From: Phytoseiulus persimilis | Taxonomy: Eukaryota > Arthropoda > Arachnida > Mesostigmata > Phytoseiidae | Length of the DNA stretch: 64,000 nucleotides | Direction of reading: 5' to 3' | NCBI GenBank assembly: GCA_037576195.1 | Contig: CM075101.1 | Coordinates: forward strand, 39,804,001 to 39,868,000 | Shown here: positions 49,701 through 60,463 of the stretch, piece by piece | How the letters are laid out: each line of letters starts with the position of its first letter | Numbering within the stretch: position 1 is the first letter of the stretch | Notes under the pieces: generated by a model | Seen by the model: only the letters and a program-made list of their open reading frames with translations | The model's database searches: none | What the model was told of the DNA's origin: nothing | Translations under genes and position numbers: made by a program

Positions 49701-52700
49701 TGGTGAATTTCCGAACCCCACGTATTTGAGTCTCGCGAGCCGGTCCAGGCGTCAGAACAGCTGTGAGGGAAAGGAGGATCGAGACGGGTTTACGATTTTC
49801 CGCTCTGGATGATCGTCCAAGCTCTGTCGTTTGTTGAGCGCGGTCGCTCACGCGCTCTCCAGGGTTGAGTGCATGATGAGCGCACGTGAACCACCGCGTC
49901 CAACGAAATTTCGAACTCGGGTGTTCATCCACGTCCTTGCAGTCCGATCTTATCGGTTTTGGAAAAACCCGCTCGCATAGAGTTCTGGATGATGACGTCA
50001 TGGTGGTTTGAGGAAGAATGGAGAGATGAATGCCTCGAGACAGTTTTTCTACTTCAGCTTGTATGACACTTCGACTTTCCTCACGTCTGACATTTTCCTG
50101 TTGAAGCTCCGATCCGCTGCCACGTTACACGGGGAAAACCGTAGTTATCAGTCTACCGGACGGACATTCGATCTACGACTTCGACCGTTTCGGCATCTAC
50201 TGCGAGCTGGCTGATGTAGACTTCGGTTCGATAAAGATACCGCATAACGTTAAAGTGCCTCCATCTCAAAGAGCGCTCGGCATCCAGATTCCGGTGAGTT
50301 TTTCCCCCTGTACGCTGTTGGATGGATAGCCATTGTCTCAAGACCGATCCGGTTCCTCTCGCCCGCATCCATACTGTAGATTTGAGGTCGAATAGAAAGC
50401 TTTATGAGTTCCGTCTCCCGGTGAAAAAATCGAGTCCCTATCGATAATGTTCTTAGGGAGGGTCGATAAGACCGACACTGCTCAGTGACTGGTGACGCGG
50501 GCTCTTGTTGTTTCGACGTAGCGAAGCTCTGCCTCCAAACGGTCGTGATCATTGAATCGAATCAATTAGTGCTATCTTCGAAGACGATTAACCAGCGTTG
50601 CAGCCTCGCGAATCGACGAAAGCTTCTGGTTTTTCGCAACAGTGAACCACTGTCTGAACTGGGTAGGCGACGGGTTTGTATGGATGGAAGCCCGGAATTG
50701 TTTGACTCAGTTTCGATCGATTGACCCTTTCCTTGAAAATATCCTTCGCTCTCTGGTTTCTGGTGGCTGATGTTGTGATTCCTTGTACACTTTCGGTCCT
50801 GGTCCCTCCCCCTTCCTCTGGTCTGGCATATGGTTTCTCAAGTCTCGATCGGGTACTGGGTGATGCTATACTTGTCCTCGATCGGCATCATAAATTGATC
50901 GACAGTTCCCAGCTGGCTCGATCAATTTGAATGTTTCGTCGAACTGGCTTCTCCCCTGAGTGCTACCCTCTTTCTAGACCTAACTCGGGTTTCTGGGGTG
51001 CTGAGGATGGTCCCAACAGGGCGCTACCTGAGTTGTAGTCGTTGAGCTGTTTCTTCTTGAATGTGATCCTGTCGATCGGTCCGGTTGGTTTTCGATGACG
51101 ATTTGTGTGGTACTAACGGAACCGTGTTGTGCGTGTAGTCCAACCCCAGCCCAGCGACCGGAGATGATGTTTCCATCGACGACAACTCTGCGGATTCTTC
51201 GCAGAACAAACTCAACTGCGAGATTCTGCATGATCCGATGGGCCTCGAACTCCGGTGGATCATGGACGGCGACGAGATCATCATGCAGCTCGTCGGCCGC
51301 GTCGGTATGCTGTAGAGAAACACATGACTTTTCATAACTTGAGGAAATCACGGTGCAATCAGATAATTCGGTTTTCACCCCGTCCTCTCGACGGACACTC
51401 AGCCCCTGCTATTTTCCATTTCAACCACGGCAGAAGTGGGTGATTACATGGCTTTCGGGCTGAGTAAGGACGATACAAAGACCAAAATGGTGGGATCGGA
51501 TGCTGTGGTCACTTGGATCGATCATCAGGGACGAGGGCACGCTGTGGACTATTATCTCGGATCCAAGGAACAGGTTTGCTCCTATCATCTGATGCTCCGA
51601 CGACTTCGGATTGGACGCAGTGGGAGTGTGGGAATCTGATTCGGTTTCTACTTTTTCTTTCGGTAGTGCGTCGGCAATCGAGGAGCCTGTCCCGACATCA
51701 AGCAGCGAGGAGCGCGGGATAGCGCCACAGTCCTCAACACGGCCGTGGTGAACGGGTACCACATGATAACTTACAAAAGGCCACAAGTCGCTCGTAAGTT
51801 GTGCTGGAATTCGCAGCGATTCCATGAAATCAAAACCAGGTCACGGTCGGAGCGCGAGGTCGTCGTCTCTTATGCGCGCAGCCGCTAATGAGTTTGTTCG
51901 CTCGAACTAATTGGAGATAATTATTTCAGTCGATGAAAAGTACGATCAACATGTATATTCAGACGGCCCCCAAGCCGTGGTTTGGGCGCTCGGACCTATC
52001 AACGGCAAAGGGGAAGTGTCCTACCACAAGTTGCGAACGGAGGGAGACTTATTCATCGATTTCGCAAGAGCCCCCCAATGGAACTGTCCCAGGCCTGACG
52101 ACATTTCGTCCGTGAATGAGGCCAGCACGGTCGTGAAGAGCCCTCGTGAGTCCGCCACCTCAGATGTTTCAAATTCGGGTGTCTTCAGCGTGGGGCTTTC
52201 AATGCCCATCGATGCGTGATGTGGCGATCTGACCTGGAAACTGATTCTCGTCCACAGTTCAGAAAGCAGCGAGCAACATCCAAGCATGGACGATTCCGCC
52301 GGTCGCTTGCCCCGCGGATAATAAGTTCTACGCCCAGATCGGACCCGCTGGCGGCAAGAAAGGCTATCAAGCTATCACCGGGAACGTCGGTTGGGGCATC
52401 GCGTGGTACATCAACGGGCAGATGATCCCTGAACTCTACGTACAAAGAGGAGTGACTTACACGTTCATCATAGAGGGAGGGAACAACAAAACCCACACTT
52501 CGAAAAATCATCCGTTCTACATAACAACCGACCCGATCGGAGGTTACGAGCACAAAAACCAGGCCGAGCGTAAGGTGAGATTTCTGCCCATGCCTTCGTG
52601 GGTCTCCATGGCTTCGAACTCCTCTAGCTTCATTCAAAACAGCTCCATTCATCGCTCGTTGTTCATTTCCAGAAAGAAAAAGTCTTAGCTGGAGTTGCCC

Positions 52701-53912
52701 TGGATCGGAGCGGTCGAGCGACGCCAACTGCGAGTGCGTAATTTCTCGCTGAGCAATTTTCGAGTTCCTGTTCATTCTGCCCGTATTTGCTGGCTTTCGC
52801 TCGATGTGGAAATATGATGTTCTCGACGGGGTTCAAGAATCAATTTGAATTCCAGAGGGACGACTCTGCAACTACGAATATCCGTTTAGTCGAACGGAAC
52901 TTCCCGACGATTTCGCCACGTTCGAGGACTTCGCAGCTAACCTCGAAATCAAATGCCAAACTGGACGACCAGCTTATCTGCAGTGGACGCCCGATCAGTC
53001 CACCCCGGATCTCGTCTATTATCAAGTATGGGACGCTTGACAGTATTCAGCTGCCGCGAGCCGGAACTCATCGAAATGTGTCAGAATATCCGTTCCCATT
53101 TTCAAAGTTATTGTATCGTAAACGTTCGACTTTTTTCTTGACAGTGCTACACTCATCGTCATCTGGGATGGAAAATCCACGTCGTTGACAACTGCGCCGA
53201 CATCAATCAGCAGAAGGCTGCAGCCTCGCATCGTAACGAAGTCCGGGTGCCGTTGCCGCAAGAGTTCCAAAAACCGGCCCTCAAGAAAATCTCGAAGAAA
53301 AAGCCGATCAAGCCCTACGGGTCGATTTCTTTCAGGAGTCAAAAAGTCCTCGCTCTGGACAATATAACCGACCTCATACTGAACAAACCTTTGCAAAAGG
53401 TCCCACGGCAGTACTCGATCCGCATGGAGTCAGGATTCCGTCCCGTGACGCTTCCGACCAAGGGGCTCCCCGACCCTACGACACCTCGACCAGGTCTTGG
53501 CTTAGCGCCTTTGCCGTTCTTGCGGAAAGACCCTCTACCTTTCCAGGGTAGCTTCAAGCCCGGCGTTCCGCATTTCGGTGGCTTCAACATCTCGTACACA
53601 ATGAACAAAGAGCCCGCCGGACCCGTTCCGGGACTTCCGCAAATTCCGAAGGGCGCTCTCACGAAAATCGACGGCTTTCTGAACGAGGATCGCATGGCCC
53701 GCATGGTCAGAACCCATCGGGCCAGTCGGCAACGTCGGTCGCCGATCCAGGAAGACAACGAGATCTCTAGAAGTTTCGCTCGGACGTCACGGAAAGCTCT
53801 GATCATTCCCCATGAAGTTTCGTCGCAGAAAGCATCAAACACTCAATACGGGATCCTCGATCACGTTCTCAGTCTCATCGCATCGGACGCCGATCATCAA
53901 AACCTCGCCTGA
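31630..53912 (+). CDS. Skeletor: Skeletor-type protein (DM13-DM13-DOMON-plastocyanin-like), 14 exons, 933 aa
   Basis: Exons: 31630-31720, 47679-47816, 48221-48402, 48940-49105, 49623-49695, 50107-50293, 51139-51304, 51434-51573, 51667-51793, 51930-52145, 52258-52574, 52673-52733, 52856-53025, 53145-53912. All introns are GT-AG, all phases agree, and the total of 2802 nt gives 933 aa plus stop. Domains: signal peptide (1-27), DM13 (about 40-145), DM13 (about 160-258), DOMON (about 304-478), plastocyanin-like (about 504-694), Pro-rich basic tail. This is the order of Drosophila Skeletor isoforms B/C; the relative Knickkopf shares the modules and acts in chitin organisation. Drosophila Skeletor was described as a spindle-matrix protein, yet the signal peptide here predicts secretion. 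Substrate or partner is unknown. Confidence 0.93.
36765..37446 (+). other. Island of protein-like open frames, uncertain
   Basis: Three overlapping plus-strand frames are open in turn: 36765-36995, 36893-37246 (including ADDSKIFQIPAISYSEPLGK) and 37168-37446 (including HEILILAPSLLMRESKL). An acceptor-like GGGCAG ends at 36900. The composition looks more protein-like than the surroundings, but I found no consistent exon chain and no family. It may be a frameshifted relic or an unrecognised nested gene. Confidence 0.25.
42215..42475 (+). mobile_element. Decayed Ty3/gypsy-type retrotransposon fragment (gag end and protease motif)
   Basis: A single open stretch ends at TAA 42473-42475. It contains a broken zinc-knuckle-like part (spaced Cys with AHATR) followed by NFVDTGAETLIWP, a close match to the retropepsin active-site signature DTGA and its usual hydrophobic flanks. 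About 35 residues later comes WIPAYGAKKT, matching the IPxYG segment that follows in arthropod Ty3-type proteases. No reverse transcriptase, integrase or LTR is seen nearby and the frame soon stops, so this is a dead fragment. Confidence 0.55.
46411..46691 (-). other. Minus-strand open frame with helical, Ala-rich product, uncertain
   Basis: On the minus strand a good acceptor (TTTTTCTACAG) precedes a frame open for about 93 codons, down to the stop at 46411. The product has an amphipathic pattern (EEIMEATKGIMDSLTKIFMA) and ends GFPRP. No start exon or partner exons were found. It could be an exon of a nested gene or a retroelement gag remnant. Confidence 0.25.
47679..48402 (+). CDS. Skeletor: Skeletor gene exons 2-3: first DM13 domain
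   Basis: Exons 47679-47816 and 48221-48402 encode residues 31-137. The text HDVTGEVFAMDDKTLFIKGF, then DAYFWAG, then PDERGSLVKLGQYRNKDLVL and WISIWCKKFS, carries the DM13 hallmarks: a V-x-hydrophobic lead, the FSYDGxGPDAYFW block, and a conserved Cys in the final WC motif. The domain ends just inside the next exon (NFADLYIP). DM13 is thought to serve redox or electron transfer with DOMON; that is family knowledge, not visible here. Confidence 0.93.
48940..50293 (+). CDS. Skeletor: Skeletor gene exons 4-6: second DM13 domain
   Basis: Exons 48940-49105, 49623-49695 and 50107-50293 encode residues 138-279. The second DM13 shows HGVTSGPVTIIDSQTFLVPG, MYDGLGPAAYWWV, LRLADENG, RYTGKTVVISLPDG and FGIYCELADVDFG. 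The intron positions inside this DM13 parallel those of the first. The 73-nt exon at 49623 is confirmed by the split Ala codon (G|CC) and the split Ser codon (AG|C). Confidence 0.92.
51139..52145 (+). CDS. Skeletor: Skeletor gene exons 7-10: DOMON domain
   Basis: Exons 51139-51304, 51434-51573, 51667-51793 and 51930-52145 encode residues 280-495. DOMON runs from LNCEILHDPMGLELRWIMD through GDYMAFGLSKDDTKTKMVGS, DAVVTWIDHQGRGHAVDYYL and VVWALGPINGKGEVSYHKL. Exon 7 begins at 51139 rather than at the more pyrimidine-rich acceptor at 51149, because only 51139 keeps phase. DOMON domains bind haem or sugar in other proteins; the ligand here is unknown. Confidence 0.92.
52258..53912 (+). CDS. Skeletor: Skeletor gene exons 11-14: plastocyanin-like domain and C-terminal tail
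   Basis: Exons 52258-52574, 52673-52733, 52856-53025 and 53145-53912 encode residues 496-933. The cupredoxin-like part has VGWGIAWYINGQMIPELYV, YTFIIEGGNN, NHPFYIT (His580), TPDLVYYQ, then CYTHRHLGWKIHVVD (Cys679, His682). Those three match the His-Cys-His ligands of type-1 copper sites; the axial Met is not evident. The last exon adds about 240 residues rich in Pro, Lys and Arg with RQRR at 873-876, a furin-like site. The stop TGA is at 53910-53912. Confidence 0.92.
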
Positions 53913-54339
53913 AACTTGTACAGAATTCTCTCATTGCATTGACACGCTCAAACCACTGACGCTCCTCAAACTTCATTTCCCTTGTCTAGAATGTTCGCCG
54001 TGTCTAACTGATCCGCTCGAGACATCCTCCCTTTTACAGCCGACAGCTGATATTATGATTCGTAAATCATAACTATTTAATTTGGAGGTTCACCCTCCCA
54101 CTCGCCCTCATAACTATCATTCCTAAAAGCGATTCAATCCTCTTCTCAGATGTGTTCAATGTTATTTATAAATGATTCGTGTCAGTGTCAAGCCATGTCG
54201 AATGTTTTAGATAACGTATTTCTGTTGCTCGCCTCACATTTTGGAACATTCAGTGATGCAGTCAATGTTCAAGCCCGTGTCCGAGGCGAATCACACCACG
54301 AGTGTTAGTTTGTTACCAAATGATGACTATCTATGAAGC

Positions 54340-54345
54340 AATAAA
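54340..54345 (+). terminator. Candidate poly(A) signal of the Skeletor gene
   Basis: AATAAA lies 428 bp past the stop at 53912, in AT-rich sequence. Confidence 0.6.
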
Positions 54346-56921
54346 TACGAATATATAGGACGGAAGCATTCTGTGGTGCGAATTCTGTGTCGTTCTTGTG
54401 AATATTCATCGATAATCTGGTCAGCACTCGACCTGGCGGGACTGTGATAACCGTGTCTCATGAAGTCCAGATATCGTGATCATGAAGTTATGGTGTCATG
54501 AGTCGAAACCACTGAAATATCCGATTCAGGAGCTGTGGAACACGCAGACGATTGCTCTAGCATTCGGTTCTCAAAATCGGTCAGGGTAATCGATCTCACG
54601 CCGATGAGTAAGTCTCTCCGACAGGACTCGACCACGGCTCCGTGGGCAGCGGTAACCGCTCCGATGGTTGTACCTTGAGGGAAAAGCACACAGCGAGCCT
54701 TAAGGAAACAGAGTCTGTAGTTTGGAGATCGAAGATCCTTCCTTTGACGCAAGGAGTCGATCTCCGGTGAGGGCGAGAGTTTCACCAAGCGCCCAAATCA
54801 CCATCTTATACCCTTCAATGTCTTGCATCCAGGCGGTCCGGGCGTGGAATGTTGTAAAGAAACCGACAGGGAAGGGGAGGGGGGAAGGAGAAAACGAGGA
54901 GATGTCTTGGCTGGTGGAGCTTCATTAGAACAAGCCCACTAAGCGTCTATTGAAATCACTGATCCCCCTGAGTCGACCTCTCAAAGCTTCGGTCACTCGA
55001 ATGCCGACCCTGGTTCGACGGTATTCGGCGAGCAATTGGGGGTGCTGACGCGGCGGTTCCGCTCTGTTCGACCTCATAGGACAGGGAATGGAGTCAATTC
55101 GGATCGAGAAGTTCCGTGCTCTTCCTCCTTCTGGTCCCACCTCTGTGAAAAGAGCAGCATAGTTCCCCGCTTCGGATCATACCCGAACAAGCACTTTCGG
55201 CACCACGGCCGACTGGAGCAGACCCTCAAAAAAAAACTCAACCCCGAGCCTCCTGTGAAATGCCACCCAAAGTCTCTTCATCCTGTTAACTAATCATCGA
55301 CAGGTATAAATTCGAAACTGCAAACTTGGCTGTCAGCAAATGCGCGTAATAGTCGAATGGGCTCCCGATCGCAGGCACACGGGGGCCTGGAGCGGGAGTC
55401 GTGCAATTCTCCGATCCAAGAGGTTCCAGCACGCTGCTTATTCCGAGAGATCTCGGAACGAATTTCTCAGCTTTCGCAAGCGATGTGAGAGAAACAGACG
55501 CGGTTCGGCACGATATGGAGGTGGTTTTGGCGGCATCGCCAAGACCATGGAGTATAGAGAGGCAGTCGGGGGAGGTGGGCATGGGGAGGGAGTGCGCACT
55601 CCTTCGCGCATGCGTCATCTCCAGCACCCAGCAAACATGTCCGCTGTCTGCTAGCCGTTGGGTCCTCGAAGTCGGCGAAGAAGAGCTTCACACGTATAAC
55701 GGAACAGTGTTGGTGAAAATCGGCGGCTGCTATGAATTTAATTCGACATGAAACCATAGAACGCTGAGCTCGCAGGTGAGTACTCTCGGAGTCCGGTCCG
55801 AACTTCCAGCGTCCGAAGACGAGTGCAGCCCTCGGACGAGCCTGCGACGTCGACCAGAAATTTAGAGAATTGATGCAATATTGATTGTGCCCCTTATGAG
55901 CTCCGGAACTCATTCCGACCGATGTTAATGTCGGAGCGATCCAAGTTCGGTCCTGGTTTTGACCCGCGCGGAACGACGGGTTTCCACCTAACTGTTGCTT
56001 TGTTCATTTCTCTTCGAAGTTTTGTTTGCTTCGCATAACGGCTTCACGACGGGCCTTCACCGAAGTTATCGAGCCCGCGGCCTGCTGGGAGTCAACAGGA
56101 AGTCTATCGGGAGTAAAAATCTGTGATATAGCCTCGGTAGTCTTTTGGGAGAGGGGCGTTCATAAGGAGAGCAGGTTCGCGAGCCGGCTTGGAATATGTG
56201 TGATCCCAGTCGGACGTTCCAGAGCCAGAATCTATTGGAAAGCGTGCGTAGCAGTTTCGGCGGCCGACCCGGGGGTTCTCGGGATATATCTCCATGAATA
56301 CGATAGAACTGATATATCCGAGGGTGGCACAAGCTGTTCAGGGTATCAAAGTTGTACCCGAGTCGAGTCAGCTCCAAAACGAGCTACTTGGACGTGCTCC
56401 TGCGACGTGAAGGATACCGTTTGACATGCCTCGAGGCATCGGCGCCGAGTATCGATTGACTCGGTTAAATTTCTGACTGAAGCCACGCGTTCGCCTGGTA
56501 TGACTTCAAGGGTATCCCGTTCAATAGCTGAGCTCTCGGCAGCGTATCACCAATTGATCTTGACTTTGTTCGAGGTATGTACAAAGTCTTGTGGGCAACT
56601 CCTGTGTTGAAGAGAAAGCGAGGCTCCAGGGTAGAATGCCAGAGTTCGTACGATCGCGTGAAGTTGGTTGAGCTCATTTGGGCATCGAATTTAACGCAAC
56701 GATCGTGAAAAGGGAAACCTAAAGAGGCCACTGCGCGAGCGCGTCCTGATTGATTGGTAGTAGCCATGGAACTTGAAGTCTGCACTTCTCTCAACTCAGG
56801 GGAGCCCACTCAGTCATCGCACTCTGCTCCACAAGCTATTCGTGGTAAGTTGACACCGCAAACACCAGCGAAGGTACTGCAGCGAATTCAAAGCTGGCAA
56901 TCGGCACCGGAATAAGGGCGA

Positions 56922-56993
56922 GCGTCGGTGGTATAGTGGTGAGCATAGCTGCCTTCCAAGCAGTTGACCCGGGTTCGATTCCCGGCCGACGCA
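56922..56993 (+). tRNA. tRNA-Gly (anticodon TCC)
   Basis: The acceptor stem GCGTCGG pairs with CCGACGC. D arm TGGTATAGTGGTGAGCA. The anticodon stem CTGC/GCAG encloses the loop CTTCCAA, giving anticodon TCC. T arm CCGGGTTCGATTCCCGG. The discriminator is A, and TTTT follows at 56995-56998 as a Pol III terminator. The internal A and B boxes are intact. Confidence 0.97.
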
Positions 56994-57713
56994 ATTTTAT
57001 TTTCTCAATGCGTGACTTTCGGTCGGCACCGGACGGGCGGCTTTCACCCATCGAATTCTTCTGGCGCTCGAAGTTATGCGAACATCGCGCGGGCGGTTCC
57101 TGAAATATTGGAAAACGCGATTTACCGGCGAAACTAGGACAACGGAAGGCTCCTCCGGGACTGGGCGTTCCGGGGGTTGGAATCCAGAGTCGCTCCAGGT
57201 CCTACTGCTGCCCGTTGAACGCTGACAAAAATCAGCGAAGCTTCCCGGGAACAAAGAAGGGACTGAATCCTGGTCGGCGTAGGTTGATATTTGTGGCTGT
57301 GGTAATCGAGCTCGGAGTACGGAAGACATACATTGAAAACAGTGAGCAGCGGAATAGAGAAGGCTCTGAAGGATGTCAGCTGGGACAGCGACGTTGAACC
57401 CGACTCCGACCTCGTTCGAGCAGTTCGTTTCCTCGATCTCTCCTCCGTGTTACCACCGAATGCCAGCCCATGTTGAGTGACCACCAGTGCCACCATGAGC
57501 GCCAGGAGCCCACTCGCCTATGTGAGTTCGACCTCTGTACATTGATAACACCGGAGTCGGAACTCCGCTCCTTCCAGACGCAGTACAAGGAAGATATAGT
57601 CGGGAGGAGAGATCCACGTCGGTATTTATCTGCTCGATACCGGTTGCGGCTTGATAGCACGAGCTCCAGCATCACGCGGGAGCGACATTAGCGTGCGCGA
57701 GCGAGGCCACAGT

Positions 57714-57733
57714 CCCCCCCCCCCCCCCCCCCC
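57714..57733. repeat. Poly-C run of 20
   Basis: Twenty consecutive C bases followed by a CTCTCC tail. Runs this long are often miscounted in assemblies. Confidence 0.85.
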
Positions 57734-60463
57734 TCTCCAAGCCTCGAGACACATGTTATCTAAGTCGAGTTATCGAGTTGGCTTCCCTCCCTGGCTTTCC
57801 CTTATGACTTTTGTCTCCAACGCGAATCCAGGACGAAAATCAAGTTCCTGATCCAAGATATACTCCGCGATGTCAGGAAAGGCCATTTTGATCTGGTTGT
57901 TCTCGTGCGTTCGTACATCTATGACAGATATTGAATAGAGGCCCTATGCAGCCGTAAATTGCGCAAAACTGGGAGGGAGGGAGTATCATCGGACCTTCCA
58001 CGGAATCCTTGACGTGCTTACTGCTGAGAAACTGTTAACGAATTTGTATTGAATCACGTAGGCCCGTTCTCGAAAATGACTCGTTCTGAATTCATCATTT
58101 TCATCTTCGTCATGGGGCAATTCGCAGTGCTCTTCCGCGCAGCGCGCAAGTACCGAAGTTTTCACGAAAAATCCTGCATACGAGCCTGGAGAGCGACGAT
58201 GTGTCTCGTATTTCCGGCACTCCCGGGCCTGGATCGTTACATGATCCATCGCGGAAGGACCCGGACGAGCCTCCGTGACCTTCAAATCAGAGCTCCTTCG
58301 GGTTGCGCACTTCCCCCGGGACATTGACGGAGAATCGTTTTGAGGGCCGTCGGCGGGCCTCATGCCGCTGAAACTGTTATGGCGTCGGAACGAATTATCC
58401 TAAATCGGCGTCTAGCAAATGAACTCAGACACGCGCAACCTGCGATCTCATCATATTCTAGGCCCAGAGTTAAGATTCGTCTGCCTTGAATGGCATGGCT
58501 TCGTCGCATGAGCGGCTGGGATAAATTTACCGCCAAAATTCTTCGTAACAAACTCCAGAACCAATGATGGAAGGCGATGGACTTCGTCGTTGTGAGGATG
58601 AGCTACCGTAAGTGAGTGGATTCCCGTGAACCCATCGAGTCCGAAACCACGTGCGCCCACATCGCATTTCGACCCACGCGCGGAACGCTCTCTCCGAAGT
58701 GGCACTGAAAAGATAGAGATTTCTCCATTGTGAAGTGTTTTCTCCTTCTACCGCTCTTCGAGGTATCAACAGCGCACCACCCACAAAAGGAAGTTGTTCT
58801 TTATGCTGGGCGAGGACAATGAGACGATCAAGGGCGAGTGAGAGGATCATAGCCATAGAATGAGATGCAGAGAGGGACGATGAGTTTCTATTAGGAGACA
58901 AGGACGACAGCCAAAACGGCTCCGAAAAGGGTGTGGGACGACCCTGACTACTTTCTGAATATCTGAACACGGATGGCGGGATGGACTCGTAGCCAGCTGA
59001 CTGAATGAACCGGGAGAGTACGTTTCTTTCTGAAGGCGGCCCTCTCCGGCCACTTGTCACGGAACACTCCGCCCTCAGCTCTTCCGGAATCCTTGGCCAA
59101 CTCTTAATAGCGACCGTTGAAGGCCTCGACAGGAGCCCTACTGTTAACGTTGCGATTAACAGTCATTGGATCGCATGAGTTCACACGGATCCGACTTGAA
59201 TTATGCGACGGCTTTGAGAAAAGGGAGGTGCGTGTGAACCCCACAGCAGTATCGCCCGAGGGAAATTTCGGCGAATCCCTGTTATCGCTTCGTCCGAAAT
59301 GAGTCGATCGATAAATCTCGGCAGTTTCGAATGAGCCGGGAACGATGAGAACAGCATTTGGATGGAATAAGCGGCCCGAAACGTTCTAAAAATGTATTTC
59401 AAACCGGATGCCAGGTGGAGGAGAACCCTATAAGCTATAGAGTGTTGACCTGTTTCCACTCAGTTTGACGGTGCACATCGTGGAGAAATTGCTTCGATAT
59501 ATTCAAGCTTCAGTTCCTAGGTTGGGCTATCGATCTGAGCCTCGTAGAGTTTCAACCCACTCTTGGCTCATCTGGAATTTGTCCTGACTTCCGGAGGCTG
59601 TATCCCAGCTTGGGCGAAAAGAAGTGAACAGATCCTGTTTTCCGATGCCGGATCCATGCTGATATAGAGGGTACGAGGAAATCAAGCCCCAAAAACGCCC
59701 GGAAGTACGAAACGGATATCCAAAAAAAAGTGAAATTCTTTCTGAGCACTTCCGAAAGCTCGAATCGATCTTCGGAATAGTAGTTTTTTTGTGCATCGAG
59801 TTATAACTCGAGAACAGCGCAGTTTGAAGAAGGAACTCTGTCGACTGACGTTGATTATCTGGAACAAGCCTAACCGAGAATAGAGCACCCGGACCTATGG
59901 GACCGCACGGATTTTTTTTTTGAAATAAAATGCTCAAACGGCAGAAACCTCTTGGAGGCAGAAAACCTCCTCCGATTTCCCGCTATCTGCAATGATGAAC
60001 TACCTGGTAACCGTAACCGTAGGCCAGCCGAATCCGGTCTCAAGTGTTTCTCACAACGCTTAGAACTTCAGTGTCGAGGCCTGGTTGTCCTGAAGAGGCC
60101 GAATACGGGGGCTCATTTCCGACTCTAGTGACTAAGGTGGTCCATAACTGATCCGAGCCTCTCTCCTGGAGCAGTCGCCGTGATTTTTGAGGGAGCCTGC
60201 TTGAGGTACAGATGACGACGGACTTTCCGGGAATGTCGATGCCCGTGACTACACAATCGCTTGGTAAGAGCGAGAGGCTCTTCAAGTGATCCGAGACTGG
60301 TTTACTCCCTAGACGTGCCCTCGAAATCAATCCGAGCCCTCGAGATCCATCCGTGCGATTGCTCGGGAAACCGTATTTGACGCAGGAGTATAGTCTTAAG
60401 ATAAGCTCACCCGAGTACCGTTTCAGGATAGGCTCGGCACTCAGAGGAAAGCGATAGGCTCGG

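Larger units (their letters stand above)
54346..60463. other. Mostly noncoding; contains tRNA-Gly
   Basis: Apart from the tRNA at 56922 and a 20-base poly-C run, I see nothing I can support. An acidic plus-strand open frame at about 57306-57479 (EKALKDVSWDSDVEPDSDLV) is protein-like but has no clear splice sites. A minus-strand frame at 58527-59060 (177 aa) is probably chance. Confidence 0.5.

Noticed and set aside
51150-51304. Acceptor at 51149 for Skeletor exon 7
   Set aside because: It has the better pyrimidine tract but gives a 1-nt start after a phase 0 donor. Only the upstream TAG acceptor (exon from 51139) preserves the frame into DOMON.
58527-59060. 177-aa minus-strand frame with a receptor-like LALDRLIVLAQ stretch
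   Set aside because: Only one short hydrophobic stretch, no series of membrane helices, and no neighbouring exons; best explained by chance.
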